Positions 57,207-64,000 of a stretch of DNA of 64,000 nucleotides are shown piece by piece. Numbering within the stretch: position 1 is the first letter of the stretch; every line of letters starts with the position of its first letter. Source of the DNA: Kitasatospora sp. MAA19 (lineage in GTDB: Bacteria > Actinomycetota > Actinomycetes > Streptomycetales > Streptomycetaceae); contig NZ_JARXYZ010000032.1 of the NCBI RefSeq assembly GCF_029894125.1, positions 22,593-86,592 of the forward strand, read 5' to 3'. Position numbers and translations under genes: made by a program. The notes beneath the pieces were generated by a model that was given only the letters and a program-made list of their open reading frames with translations, searched no databases and had not been told where the DNA came from.

Positions 57207-57890
57207 ATGACCTCCGCCGTGCCGTTCTCCCGCCCCGTGCGCCCCGAAGGACTGCCTGGAGATGCCGAGTGGGCGCCCCGGGAGCTGATGACGCTGCCCG
57301 GCCGCTCGCGGGATGTCCGCAGGTGGCGGCTGGTGGAGATCCGCCTGGGCGGCCGGTGGCGCCCGGCGCTGCTCACGGTGTGGCGCAGGCCTCCCGGGTC
57401 GACGGGCTGGGTCGTCCACGTGCGGTGGGACGACGACGCGGCCGAGGCCGGCCCCGGCACGGCCTGGGGCTGGTTCCTCTATTCCGGAGAGACGGTGCGT
57501 CCGCTGCCCGAGCCCGGCGGTCCGGCGCCCGCCCGGGCGCCGTTCCACGGAGTGTGGCGGGACGCCATCACGGTGCCCGGCGAGCTCGCGGGCGCGCCCG
57601 ACCCGGACGGCGCGGACCGGTGCTGGCGACTGGCGTGGGTGCGGGCCGGGGGCGGGTGGCGCTCGGGCGTGGTCACCGCCCGCCGCCGCCCGGGGCCGGA
57701 CGTGCCGTGGATCGTGCACGCGCGCTGGGGTGAGGACAAGCAGGCCGCCTGGGCGCTCTACGACCCGGCCGCGGTCCGGGTCCTGCCCCGGTCCGACGCC
57801 CCCGTCGAAGGGCCCGCAGGGGCTGCGGAGTTCCTCGACGGGACCCCGGTCCGCGACCGTGGACACACGGCCCCGGAGACGGCCGGATGA
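57207..57890 (+). CDS. Unknown two-repeat protein in SOS-controlled pair
   Basis: 227 aa from ATG just behind the SOS-like box. Two similar halves: RRWRLVEIRLGGRWRPALLTVWRRPPGSTGWVVHVRWDDD (~35-75) and RCWRLAWVRAGGGWRSGVVTARRRPGPDVPWIVHARWGED (~135-175), each a Trp-rich small barrel-like unit. No known family. Overlaps the ImuA' gene by ATGA, so both are expressed together after DNA damage. Could be a partner that replaces a missing mutasome component (inference). Confidence 0.68.
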   Translation: MTSAVPFSRPVRPEGLPGDAEWAPRELMTLPGRSRDVRRWRLVEIRLGGRWRPALLTVWRRPPGSTGWVVHVRWDDDAAEAGPGTAWGWFLYSGETVRPLPEPGGPAPARAPFHGVWRDAITVPGELAGAPDPDGADRCWRLAWVRAGGGWRSGVVTARRRPGPDVPWIVHARWGEDKQAAWALYDPAAVRVLPRSDAPVEGPAGAAEFLDGTPVRDRGHTAPETAG

Positions 57891-58654
57891 GGCTCACCGC
57901 CGCCCCGGATCCCGACGTGTCCGGACCCTCGCTGCCCGAGCCGGACACAGACGAGCGGCGCCGACTGAAGCTGGCCGGCCTGATGGAAGAGACCGCCCCG
58001 GCAGCCCGCGCCCGCGAGGCCCGGGCGGCCGTCCTGCCGGTGCTGGAGCCGCTGCGCCCGCTGCTGCCGCACGGCGGCCTCGCAAAGGGCACCGTCACCG
58101 AGGCCCCCGACATGAGCCTGCTGCTGGCCCTCGCCGCAGGTCCCGCGACCGCCGACCCGCACGCCTGGACCGCGGTGGTGGGCCTGCCCGACCTCGGCCT
58201 GGCCGCGGCCGCCGGCTACGGCCTCGACCTGCGCCGCCTCGTCGTCGCCGACCACCCCGGTGACGACCACTACGCCGAGGTCCTGACCACGCTCGCCGCA
58301 GCCTGCCCCGTGATCCTCGCCGCCGCCCCACCCCGCCGCCTGCCGCCCCGCACCGCGGACCGGCTCGCCGCCCACCTGCGCCGCGCCGGCACTGTTCTGC
58401 TCACCCCCGGCCCCTGGCCCGGCGCCCAGCTGCGCCTGGAGGTGACCGCGAAGGAGTGGATCGGTCTGGGGGACGGGTACGGCCAGCTCACCGCCCGGCG
58501 TGCCGAGGTACAGGCGGTCGGGCGCGGGCCGTCGGCCCGGCCGCGGCGCGCACAACTGTGGCTGCCGGACGAGGGCGGCGGTGTCCGCCAGGTTTCCACG
58601 GCAGCCGCCACCGAGGCCACGCCGCTGCTGCCGACCGCGGCAGCGCTGGCCTAG
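57887..58654 (+). CDS. ImuA'-type mutasome protein (RecA/SulA-like)
   Basis: 255 aa. Matches the actinobacterial ImuA' pattern: LRPLLPHGGLAKGTVTEAPDMSLLLALAAGPATADPHAWTAVVGLPDLGLAAAAGYGLDLRRLVVADHPG, later LAAACPVILAAAPPRRLPPRTADRLAAHLRRAGTVLLTPGPWPGAQLRLEV and RRAQLWLPD near the end. ImuA' normally sits directly before the Y-family polymerase gene imuB (and near dnaE2) and delivers them to lesions. Here no imuB follows: the next 550 bp are degenerate. So either it works with the host ImuB or the locus is a remnant. Confidence 0.8.
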   Translation: MRLTAAPDPDVSGPSLPEPDTDERRRLKLAGLMEETAPAARAREARAAVLPVLEPLRPLLPHGGLAKGTVTEAPDMSLLLALAAGPATADPHAWTAVVGLPDLGLAAAAGYGLDLRRLVVADHPGDDHYAEVLTTLAAACPVILAAAPPRRLPPRTADRLAAHLRRAGTVLLTPGPWPGAQLRLEVTAKEWIGLGDGYGQLTARRAEVQAVGRGPSARPRRAQLWLPDEGGGVRQVSTAAATEATPLLPTAAALA

Positions 58655-58779
58655 CCGAAGCGGTGGGACGAGCCTCGGCTGGGTGGTGGCTTACGCCGGT
58701 TCTCGAGCCTGCCTGGCTTAGCACGGGGTTGCCCGGGTCTCTGCTGCCGGATGCGCTTGGCCGACTGAGGCCGGCCGAG

Positions 58780-59037
58780 ATGGGCGGTGTGTGGGCGGGC
58801 TGTTGCCTTGAAGCCCGCTGGTGGGGTTGGCAACAGCGCGCGTTGCGCGGTGCCTGGGAGTGGCGGCCGCTGATTGCGGCTGTGCGAAGGCGCTTCGGGG
58901 CCGACAGTCGCACCCTCAGTACCGAAGATTGCGTTTCGTTGACCTTGGCGGGTGCAAGGAGTCAGGCGTACCGGAACATTCAGGCTGGAATTCGGAACTA
59001 CCCAAGCTGCTACCTGATCGAATGCTTTCGCTTCTGA
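58780..59037 (+). CDS. Low-confidence hypothetical ORF
   Basis: 85 codons from ATG. The N-terminal half is Trp-rich (MGGVWAGCCLEARWWGWQQRALRGAWEWRPL), the second half polar (TEDCVSLTLAGARSQAYRNIQAGIRNYPSCYLIECFRF). No ribosome site of note and unusual composition. It could be spurious. Confidence 0.25.
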   Translation: MGGVWAGCCLEARWWGWQQRALRGAWEWRPLIAAVRRRFGADSRTLSTEDCVSLTLAGARSQAYRNIQAGIRNYPSCYLIECFRF

Positions 59038-59129
59038 TCGAGTCGTTCGAATTCTTTCCGATCGATGGCAGCTAAGCGGATCAGCCGTTAACGCGTTGGG
59101 GTGATCGCGTTGTAATGTCGCGAATACGG

Positions 59130-59171
59130 AGAGCCCCGGCAGGCCTGAGAAACCGATAGCGCCGGGGCTCT
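59130..59171 (+). terminator. Hairpin upstream of 59204 gene
   Basis: agagccccggc (59130-59140) pairs perfectly with gccggggctct (59161-59171), 20-nt loop. It ends 33 bp before a start codon, so it is a terminator of upstream transcription or a leader hairpin. Confidence 0.55.
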
Positions 59172-59203
59172 ACGCAACAACATCACTCGATCAAGGAGCT
59201 CTC

Positions 59204-59473
59204 GTGAGTCCTGACCGGATCCGGTACCTGGCCGCCTTGCGACAGTTTGGCCGTGGCACCGAAACTAACATGCCTCTGCAGTTGGGCGGGGAAACGTCCG
59301 AGGCCATTGCCATGTGGGTACATCTGAAAGGCGGGCTCCTCGTAGCGGTCCCGGGCGCGCTCTTCGCCCTCGCTGCGGGGGCCGCTCCCGGGCTCGGGCT
59401 GTCGGCCCTGCTGTGCGCCGCTGGGACTGTCGCTAACGCCTCCCACGTCAGCTACCTGCGCCGTCGCACCTGA
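59204..59473 (+). CDS. Small membrane protein
   Basis: 89 aa from GTG after AAGGAGCTC. Polar N-terminal 35 residues (DRIRYLAALRQFGRGTETNMPLQLGG), then two hydrophobic segments (GGLLVAVPGALFALAAGAA and GLSALLCAAGTVANASHV). Family unknown. Confidence 0.6.
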   Translation: MSPDRIRYLAALRQFGRGTETNMPLQLGGETSEAIAMWVHLKGGLLVAVPGALFALAAGAAPGLGLSALLCAAGTVANASHVSYLRRRT

Positions 59474-59652
59474 GAATCCGACGCGGCCCGCCCGCTTCGT
59501 GGCCTCGCCGCAGCGGGCGGGCGAGCGTACTGCCATTGCGCTGGTGAAATGCAATCCGTACGCGCAATTCTGGATCATCGGGCATCCGCGAACGAAATCC
59601 CTCGCAGGGCTCACCCGTTTGCGTTACCCCGAACTGTTTCGAGGAACGGAAA

Positions 59653-60768
59653 ATGACCCAGCCGACAGGGCCGAGCCAGGCCTGTGACCACTGTGGCACC
59701 ATGTTCACGCTCAGCTCCCGCGGGCGCCGACGCCGCTTCTGTACCGACAAGTGCCGTTCCGCCGCGCACCGCAAGACGAAGGCCCCGCCGAAGGCACCGT
59801 CGCCGACCGTGGACCCGATGGTCATTCACATCGCCGAGGGCCTGATGGCAACCGCGCGGCGTCTGCAGAACGTCGCGAAGTCCGCCGATCCCGCGCTCGG
59901 AGACTTCGCCGAACTCACGATCGTCGCCGAGATCGGCAAGGAGTACCACGAACTGCTCAATGCCGTCGTCCTCCAGGCACGCCTGCGCAAGGTCCGATGG
60001 CCGGCCATCGCCAAGATCCTCGGCGTCAGTACCGAGACCGCACGCACCCGCTGGGAGGAGGCGAAGGTCACCCGCCTGCTGGCACGCCGTAGCGAACGAG
60101 GACGGCGGACCGCACGCCCGAGGGGTTCCGGTTCCTGGCAGCGTGGTTCCCGCAACCGGCGTTCGGCAGCCACCACTCTCGATGCCCAGGCCCGGCTCGC
60201 CAGTGCCCTGTCCCACCTGCAGCGCTCCTCCGGTAACTCCATGCGCAAAATCGCCGAGGTGGCCGGGGTCTCTACCTCCTACATCTCCCGCGCGGTCAGC
60301 GGCGAGCGCATGCCCCGCTGGGACGTGGTGCACTCGTTCGCCCGGTCCTGCGGTGCGCACCCCGAGCAGTTGCGCGTGCTGTGGGAGGAGGCCAACGGCA
60401 AACCCACGGCCCGGCCGTTCTTCGCAGGCAGGCCGAAGGCATACGACCACGCCCTGTTCCAGCTCACATCCGCGCTCCAGGGCCTTCACCTCGGCGCCGG
60501 CCGCCCCACCCCACAGTTCATCGCCGAGCGGTCCTCGCGCCCCCTGACCGCCGCTCAGGCCACCGCCGTCCTGTCCGGCCTCAAGCTGTCGTCGTGGCCG
60601 GACATCGCAGCGGTGATCACTGTCCTCCAAGGCCCGCCCGAGGTCATCAGACCCTTGTGGGAATGCCTCCAGCTGGCGGAAAACCCGGAGTGGACACCCG
60701 AGAACCCGCTCCCTCCGTCAACGGTATCTGACACGGAGCTCAGCACCCTGCCCGCAGAGTCCTTCTGA
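59653..60768 (+). CDS. DNA-binding regulator: zinc finger + two HTH segments
   Basis: 371 aa, ATG after GAGGAACGGAAA. N-terminal zinc site (ACDHCGTMFTLSSRGRRRRFCTDKCRSAAHR), an HTH (VRWPAIAKILGVSTETARTRWEEAKV, ~115-140), an Arg-rich linker, and an XRE-type HTH (SGNSMRKIAEVAGVSTSYISRAVSGERMPRWDVVHSFARSCG, ~200-240), then a second XRE-like C-terminal region (RPLTAAQATAVLSGLKLSSWPDIAAVITVL). A multi-HTH architecture typical of streptomycete accessory regulators; target unknown. Followed by a sigma-like gene. Confidence 0.75.
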   Translation: MTQPTGPSQACDHCGTMFTLSSRGRRRRFCTDKCRSAAHRKTKAPPKAPSPTVDPMVIHIAEGLMATARRLQNVAKSADPALGDFAELTIVAEIGKEYHELLNAVVLQARLRKVRWPAIAKILGVSTETARTRWEEAKVTRLLARRSERGRRTARPRGSGSWQRGSRNRRSAATTLDAQARLASALSHLQRSSGNSMRKIAEVAGVSTSYISRAVSGERMPRWDVVHSFARSCGAHPEQLRVLWEEANGKPTARPFFAGRPKAYDHALFQLTSALQGLHLGAGRPTPQFIAERSSRPLTAAQATAVLSGLKLSSWPDIAAVITVLQGPPEVIRPLWECLQLAENPEWTPENPLPPSTVSDTELSTLPAESF

Positions 60769-60845
60769 CCACCCGGCCGCGGCACGGGACCGCATGCCGC
60801 AGCCCGCAAACCGCCCCGTCCATCCCCACACCTTTAGGAGGCAGC

Positions 60846-61271
60846 ATGCCGCCGACTCGGCAGGGGGGCCGACCGCGCCAGCCGACACGGCCCGCCCGGG
60901 TCGGACCGTGGGCGCTCCGCGACCTCCACTACGACCGGTACCTCCAGTACGCCACCCTCCTCCTGCCTGCCGCCGACGCCTGCAACGCCATCAGAGAGGC
61001 CTTCGACGAACTTGCCGACAGCTGGCCCCGCGTCCTGGCCGCCCCCAGCCCGGCCGCCTGCGCCTGGCAAACCGTCCGCCATCGTGTCCGAACGTTGGCC
61101 GGACCTCTGAAACCCGTAGCCCACCTGAGCGATCCTCAGCAGGACGTCCTCGTCCTGCACCTCGTCCTCGACCTGCCCGAGACCGAGGTCGCCGAACTCA
61201 CCGGAACCGACCCGGCAGCTGTACACATGCACCTGTGCTCTGTTCGCGCGGCCCACCGCCACCAGCTGTGA
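60846..61271 (+). CDS. Sigma-factor-like protein with region-4-like C-terminus
   Basis: 141 aa, ATG after TTTAGGAGGCAGC. The C-terminal half (LSDPQQDVLVLHLVLDLPETEVAELTGTDPAAVHMHLCSVRAAHRHQL) follows ECF sigma region 4; the N-terminal half (RDLHYDRYLQYATLLLPAADACNAIREAFDELADSW) only loosely recalls region 2. Likely a divergent sigma factor or sigma-like activator, complementing the region-2-only proteins at 8916 and 9686. Confidence 0.65.
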   Translation: MPPTRQGGRPRQPTRPARVGPWALRDLHYDRYLQYATLLLPAADACNAIREAFDELADSWPRVLAAPSPAACAWQTVRHRVRTLAGPLKPVAHLSDPQQDVLVLHLVLDLPETEVAELTGTDPAAVHMHLCSVRAAHRHQL

Positions 61272-61339
61272 CCCGCTGCTGACGGGGGAGGGGATCCCCA
61301 ACGTTCCCGCTCGCCACCTGCAACCCTGGGCTTGTGCCA

Positions 61340-61726
61340 ATGACGGCTGAGATCCTGACCAGGACGGACGAGATCGGGCTGCGTCGCACAACCGCATGTT
61401 GGAGACGGCCGGCCTGCCGTCCGACCCAGGCCAGCTGTCGTAAGCGCCTGTCGTGGGTTCATCCGTTCCGCCTCAGGCGCTGCGTTCCAGGGACCGCCAC
61501 CGATGTCGCGCCCGGCGGCAACGGCGGCAACGGCGGCGTCCAGGCCACCATCGGCACCCTGTACGAAATCGAACAGCGCACCGTCCGAATCCCCGCAGGC
61601 GTGGCCGACTGGATCGCCGAGCTGTTGCGTGAGGAGGCCCAGGTGCTGGAGGAGGTCGGCCACCGGGCTGCCGACCGCGACCAGGACGACGACCAGGGCG
61701 TCGCCGTCGAGCCGGCATGGTGGTGA
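61340..61726 (+). CDS. Low-confidence hypothetical ORF
   Basis: The last ~60 codons look coding (TIGTLYEIEQRTVRIPAGVADWIAELLREEAQVLEEVGHRAADRDQDDDQ), a helical acidic tail; the N-terminal part does not and has no ribosome site. The real gene may start further in or be a fragment. Confidence 0.35.
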   Translation: MTAEILTRTDEIGLRRTTACWRRPACRPTQASCRKRLSWVHPFRLRRCVPGTATDVAPGGNGGNGGVQATIGTLYEIEQRTVRIPAGVADWIAELLREEAQVLEEVGHRAADRDQDDDQGVAVEPAWW

Positions 61727-61782
61727 CCCCGGTCCTCCTGTTCGCGTCCTGCGTGTCGGTGCCGGCTGGAATGCTGGCCGGC

Positions 61783-62055
61783 ATGGACGACGAGACGCTG
61801 ATGCGAGGCCGGGTGTACGGGGCCGACCACGACGACCCGAACCCCGGCCCTCGCCTGGGGCACGAGTACCGCGAGCTCGTCGGCGGCCCGCTGGACGGCC
61901 TCCTCCTGGACGTCACCGGCTGGGACGCCGGACAGCTCGCCGACGGCGCCGCGCTCTCCACGGAGATCGGTTCCTACGGTGCCGGCGGCCGTGCCCACTA
62001 CGAACCCCGCCGTGCGGACCCGTCCCGCTGGGACTGGGCCGGCGACACTCCCTGA
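61783..62055 (+). CDS. Hypothetical protein
   Basis: 90 aa from ATG 61783 (ATG 61771 also possible). Core GADHDDPNPGPRLGHEYRELVGGPLDGLLLDVTGWDAGQLADGAALSTEIGSYGAGGRAHYEPR; the HxYxxLxGGPLDG phrase recurs in small streptomycete hypotheticals. No function known. Ends before a strong bidirectional terminator. Confidence 0.55.
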   Translation: MDDETLMRGRVYGADHDDPNPGPRLGHEYRELVGGPLDGLLLDVTGWDAGQLADGAALSTEIGSYGAGGRAHYEPRRADPSRWDWAGDTP

Positions 62056-62090
62056 CCGAGCACCGCGGTGTCCGCCCACGCACACTGGAA

Positions 62091-62135
62091 GGACCGGTCC
62101 GCGCCCGAACCCCCGAGCGGGCAGCGGACCGGTCC
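62091..62135. terminator. Bidirectional terminator between convergent genes
   Basis: ggaccggtccgc (62091-62102) pairs perfectly with 62124-62135; an inner GCCCG/CGGGC (62103-62107, 62118-62122) extends the stem to 17 bp. Confidence 0.75.
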
Positions 62136-62142
62136 CCAGGTG

Positions 62143-62346
62143 TCAGTGCCAGGTCACCTCGACATGCTGTGCCAGGAACAGCAGCGTGGCGACGAACACC
62201 CCGGAGCCGGCATTCGCCAGCACCGCGCCGAGCATCCGACCCGGATCACGCCAGGCCGGCCGCTCCTGCCCCGCCGCCTGGGGCCTGCCGTTCGTGCCGC
62301 CGGTGCGCGGCGCCGTGTTCCGGCGCCGAGAAGAGCGATTGGTCAT
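62143..62346 (-). CDS. Small single-helix membrane protein
   Basis: 67 aa, ATG 62346 with GGAGGGG 6-12 nt upstream. Basic N-terminus (MTNRSSRRRNTAPRTGGTNGRPQ) and one C-terminal membrane segment (MLGAVLANAGSGVFVATLLFLAQHV). A tail-anchored-like mini protein with a promoter about 110 bp upstream. Function unknown. Confidence 0.62.
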   Translation of the reverse strand: MTNRSSRRRNTAPRTGGTNGRPQAAGQERPAWRDPGRMLGAVLANAGSGVFVATLLFLAQHVEVTWH

Positions 62347-62453
62347 GATGGTTCCCCTCCGAGTCGTGGGTGGCTGACACAGACTCAGCGGCGTACGCGA
62401 CGTTCCGGTGTACGCGGCGCCCCGGGTAGGGCCGGGCGGGTCCGTGACACCGG

Positions 62454-62481
62454 ACCGTAGGCGGCTGAGGGCGCTGGTCAA
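62454..62481 (-). promoter_or_regulatory. Leftward vegetative-type promoter
   Basis: On the minus strand TTGACC (62481-62476), 16-bp spacer, TACGGT (62459-62454), giving a leader of about 100 nt to the ATG at 62346. Confidence 0.5.
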
Positions 62482-62608
62482 GGGGCGCCGGAAAAGGATT
62501 TTCGGCTGGGGCGGCAGGTGCGTCTGGGCGGCGAAAGCGGCGGGGACTACACGACCCTGTCGGCCGGTCAACCCCCGCTGACCTGTGGGGCTGGCCGGGA
62601 ACACGATG

Positions 62609-62644
62609 GTGGCCTCCACCTCCTGAGCAGGGTGTGGAGGCCAC
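62609..62644 (-). terminator. Terminator of the 62765 gene
   Basis: gtggcctccac (62609-62619) pairs perfectly with 62634-62644, 14-nt loop, located downstream of the leftward 62765-63067 gene. Confidence 0.55.
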
Positions 62645-62764
62645 GGGTTCGTGGTGTGACGGTCAGGGCGACGGCGGGCCGGGGCGCTACTGCGTGCGGC
62701 CGCGAGCACGCGCGGGCGGGCGTCGCCGTCCCGGGTGACCGGACCCCCGGGACGGTGCCATGGC

Positions 62765-63067
62765 CTACTGCCCGGTGCCGGCCGCGGGCGGCGCGACCGC
62801 TTCGCCGCCGGCGCGGACGGCGTCTAGGACACGCTGGTGATACTGGGCCAGGGATTCGCCGGCGGTCAGGGGAGCGGGTGTGCCGGTGAGTGTGTACCAC
62901 TCGTCGGCGCCGCGGTACTGGACCGCGACCCACGCTTGCCCTTTCGGGAATGCGGTGGTGACGACGGTGAGCTCGCCGGTGATGCAGCCGACCTCCTCGG
63001 TCATCACCCCGCCGGGCCCGGCGGTCACGTGCGCCTGGTGGCGCTCGGCGTCCGGCGGGACGCTCAC
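62765..63067 (-). CDS. Small hypothetical protein
   Basis: 100 aa from GTG overlapping the stop of the HNH remnant (GTGA at 63064-63067). Beta-rich core (CITGELTVVTTAFPKGQAWVAVQYRGADEWYTLTGTP) and a helical end (SLAQYHQRVLDAVRAGG). Coupling to the nuclease remnant suggests the two once formed an operon, e.g. nuclease and partner (inference). Confidence 0.6.
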   Translation of the reverse strand: MSVPPDAERHQAHVTAGPGGVMTEEVGCITGELTVVTTAFPKGQAWVAVQYRGADEWYTLTGTPAPLTAGESLAQYHQRVLDAVRAGGEAVAPPAAGTGQ

Positions 63068-63333
63068 TGGCCGCAGGTGTCGAGCATGTCGGACAGGGCC
63101 CGCTTCTCGGGCCCGGTGATGTTCAGCTGGTAGTGGCTCTTCACCTCGACCCAGGCCCGCGAGTAGGTGCACCAGTACGACCGCAGCGGCGGCCGCCAGG
63201 CCTCCGGCCCCTTGTCGCCCTTCGACCTGTTGCTGACCGCGGACACCGCGACCAGCTGAGGCTCCACCAGGTCATTCGCAAACTTCTTCCTCGTACTGGT
63301 GTCCCAGAGATCGGCACCGACTGGCGGGGAGCG
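63064..63333 (-). pseudogene. C-terminal remnant of HNH endonuclease-family (DUF1524-like) gene
   Basis: Open for 90 codons from just after the TPR gene's stop. Reads LWDTSTRKKFANDLVEPQLVAVSAVSNRSKGDKGPEAWRPPLRSYWCTYSRAWVEVKSHYQLNITGPEKRALSDMLDTC, the C-terminal HNH/DUF1524 pattern of secreted actinomycete nucleases (NRSKGD...PP...YxCxYxxxWVxVK). The N-terminal part with signal peptide and the catalytic His are missing. An ATG-less fragment; the TPR gene has been joined to its left side. Confidence 0.65.
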
Positions 63334-64000
63334 TCATTCGGAACGCGCGATATTCCCTGAGAGGCCAGAGCTGGGGTACTCCAGTATCTCGAGCCAAGCG
63401 GCCACCTCCAGGGACTGCTGTAGAGCGGCTTCGAAGAGGTCGGGGTTGGCCTCGGTCAGGGTGCGGTAGTGGTCGGTGGCTTCCTGAGCGACGGCCAGCC
63501 CCTTCTTGTGCTGGCCGAGTTCACCGAGGATCCCGGCAAGGTTGTTGAGGGCCATGGCGAGGTCGGGCAGGTAGGCGTCCGGGTTGGTGGCTGTGAGGGC
63601 GCGGTAGTGGTCGGTGGCTTCCTGAGCGACGGCCAGCCCCTTCTTGTGCTGGCCGAGTTCACCGAGGTTCACGGAAAGGTTGTTGAGGGCGCCGGCGAGG
63701 TCGGGCAGGTAGGCGTCCGGGTTGGTGGCTGTGAGGGCGCGGTAGTGGTCGGTGGCTTCCTGAGCGACGGCCAGCCCCTCCTCCTGCTGGCCGAGTTCAC
63801 CGAGCCGGTTGGAGAGGTTGTTGAGGGCCATTGCGAGGTCGGGCAGGTAGGCGTCCGGGTTGGTGGCTGTGAGGGCGCGGTAGTGGTCGGTGGCTTCCTG
63901 GGCGGCGGCCAGCCCCTCCTCCTGCTGGCCGAGTTCACCGAGCCGGTTGGAGAGGTTGTTGAGGGCCATTGCGAGGTCGGGCAGGTAGGCGTCCGGGTTG
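63334..64000 (-). CDS. TPR-repeat protein (start outside window)
   Basis: The gene runs off the right edge; 221 codons are visible. It contains four near-identical 46-aa TPR units (LNNLSNRLGELGQQEEGLAAAQEATDHYRALTATNPDAYLPDLAMA type) followed by a divergent capping region (LFEAALQQSLEVAAWLEILEYPSSG). This is the kinesin-light-chain-like TPR class common in Streptomyces, often C-terminal to NB-ARC or caspase-like domains, so the missing N-terminus may hold the active domain. Confidence 0.8.
   Translation of the reverse strand, partial: NPDAYLPDLAMALNNLSNRLGELGQQEEGLAAAQEATDHYRALTATNPDAYLPDLAMALNNLSNRLGELGQQEEGLAVAQEATDHYRALTATNPDAYLPDLAGALNNLSVNLGELGQHKKGLAVAQEATDHYRALTATNPDAYLPDLAMALNNLAGILGELGQHKKGLAVAQEATDHYRTLTEANPDLFEAALQQSLEVAAWLEILEYPSSGLSGNIARSE
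63450..64000 (-). repeat. 138-bp tandem coding repeats
   Basis: The anchor gcggtagtgg recurs at 63463, 63601, 63739 and 63877, exactly 138 bp apart, with long stretches identical between units. The array continues past the window. Such DNA identity implies recent amplification or gene conversion. Confidence 0.8.

Larger units (their letters stand above)
58655..59203. other. Weakly coding stretch where imuB would be expected
   Basis: 549 bp with no polymerase motif in any frame. It contains one low-confidence ORF (58780-59037) and the hairpin at 59130-59171. Lower GC than the flanks, with several AT-rich patches (e.g. around 59035-59065). Confidence 0.45.
62347..62764. other. Intergenic stretch with promoter and terminator
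   Basis: 418 bp without a gene. Holds the leftward promoter of the 62143 gene (62454-62481) and the hairpin that ends the 62765 gene (62609-62644). Confidence 0.5.

Noticed and set aside
63450..64000. Regularly spaced repeats resembling a CRISPR array
   Set aside because: The 138-bp units are wholly coding TPR repeats with no variable spacers between short repeats.

Overview
High-GC actinomycete DNA (gene packing, GTG starts, strong GGAGG sites, codon choice and families such as DUF2637, DUF5753, DUF6879 and ImuA' all point to Streptomyces or Kitasatospora). The content is that of a conjugative accessory replicon (plasmid or integrated plasmid-like element) patched with recombinase elements and carrying one chromosomal-type transporter/two-component island. 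No rRNA, tRNA or CRISPR array was found.

Layout. 0-7.2 kb: end of an unknown gene, a winged-helix replication-initiator-like gene with 20-bp iteron-like repeats inside it, and a two-gene unit of an NLR-like STAND NTPase (HTH + NB-ARC + WD40) with an ARMT1/DUF89 phosphatase. 7.5-28.1 kb: a divergent GntR (KorA-like) regulator followed by a long rightward operon of small proteins, many separated by strong hairpins or joined by 4-nt start/stop overlaps. It includes two sigma-like proteins, a coiled-coil DUF2637 membrane protein whose 3' end carries eight copies of the octamer GTGAGACC, membrane/Spd-like proteins, an FtsK/TraB-type DNA translocase, a second DNA polymerase sliding clamp (DnaN), a HIT protein and a deoxyribosyltransferase-like protein. 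28.1-40.6 kb: a recombination-scarred zone with two ~90% identical copies of an unknown gene pair, remnants of a DUF6262 gene, a kinase and a HAD gene, and an intact four-gene recombinase unit (32.6-38.6 kb) inserted into the HAD gene. 40.7-45.9 kb: ABC exporter (FtsX permease + ATPase) divergent from a histidine kinase/response regulator pair. 46.0-50.2 kb: a Tn554-like TnpA/TnpB/TnpC trio. 50.6-52.4 kb: ParA and a ParB-position partner gene with two 18-bp palindromes (candidate parS). 52.8-56.5 kb: DUF6879, XRE/DUF5753 regulator, RsbW-like ATPase, then a 49-aa Gly/Asp/Pro-rich peptide gene overlapping a large isoaspartate-type O-methyltransferase: a candidate aspartimide-type RiPP locus. 57.2-58.7 kb: an SOS-box-controlled pair ending in ImuA' without ImuB. 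59-64 kb: regulators, small hypotheticals, a truncated HNH nuclease and a TPR protein running off the window.

How it fits together: initiator with iterons, ParA with parS-like sites and an extra clamp would replicate and keep the replicon; GntR regulator, DUF2637/Spd-like proteins, translocase and octamer cluster would transfer it; the STAND/DUF89 pair, nucleotide enzymes, SOS pair and putative RiPP look like cargo. Most functional assignments come from reading motifs by eye; genes marked unknown were not recognised.
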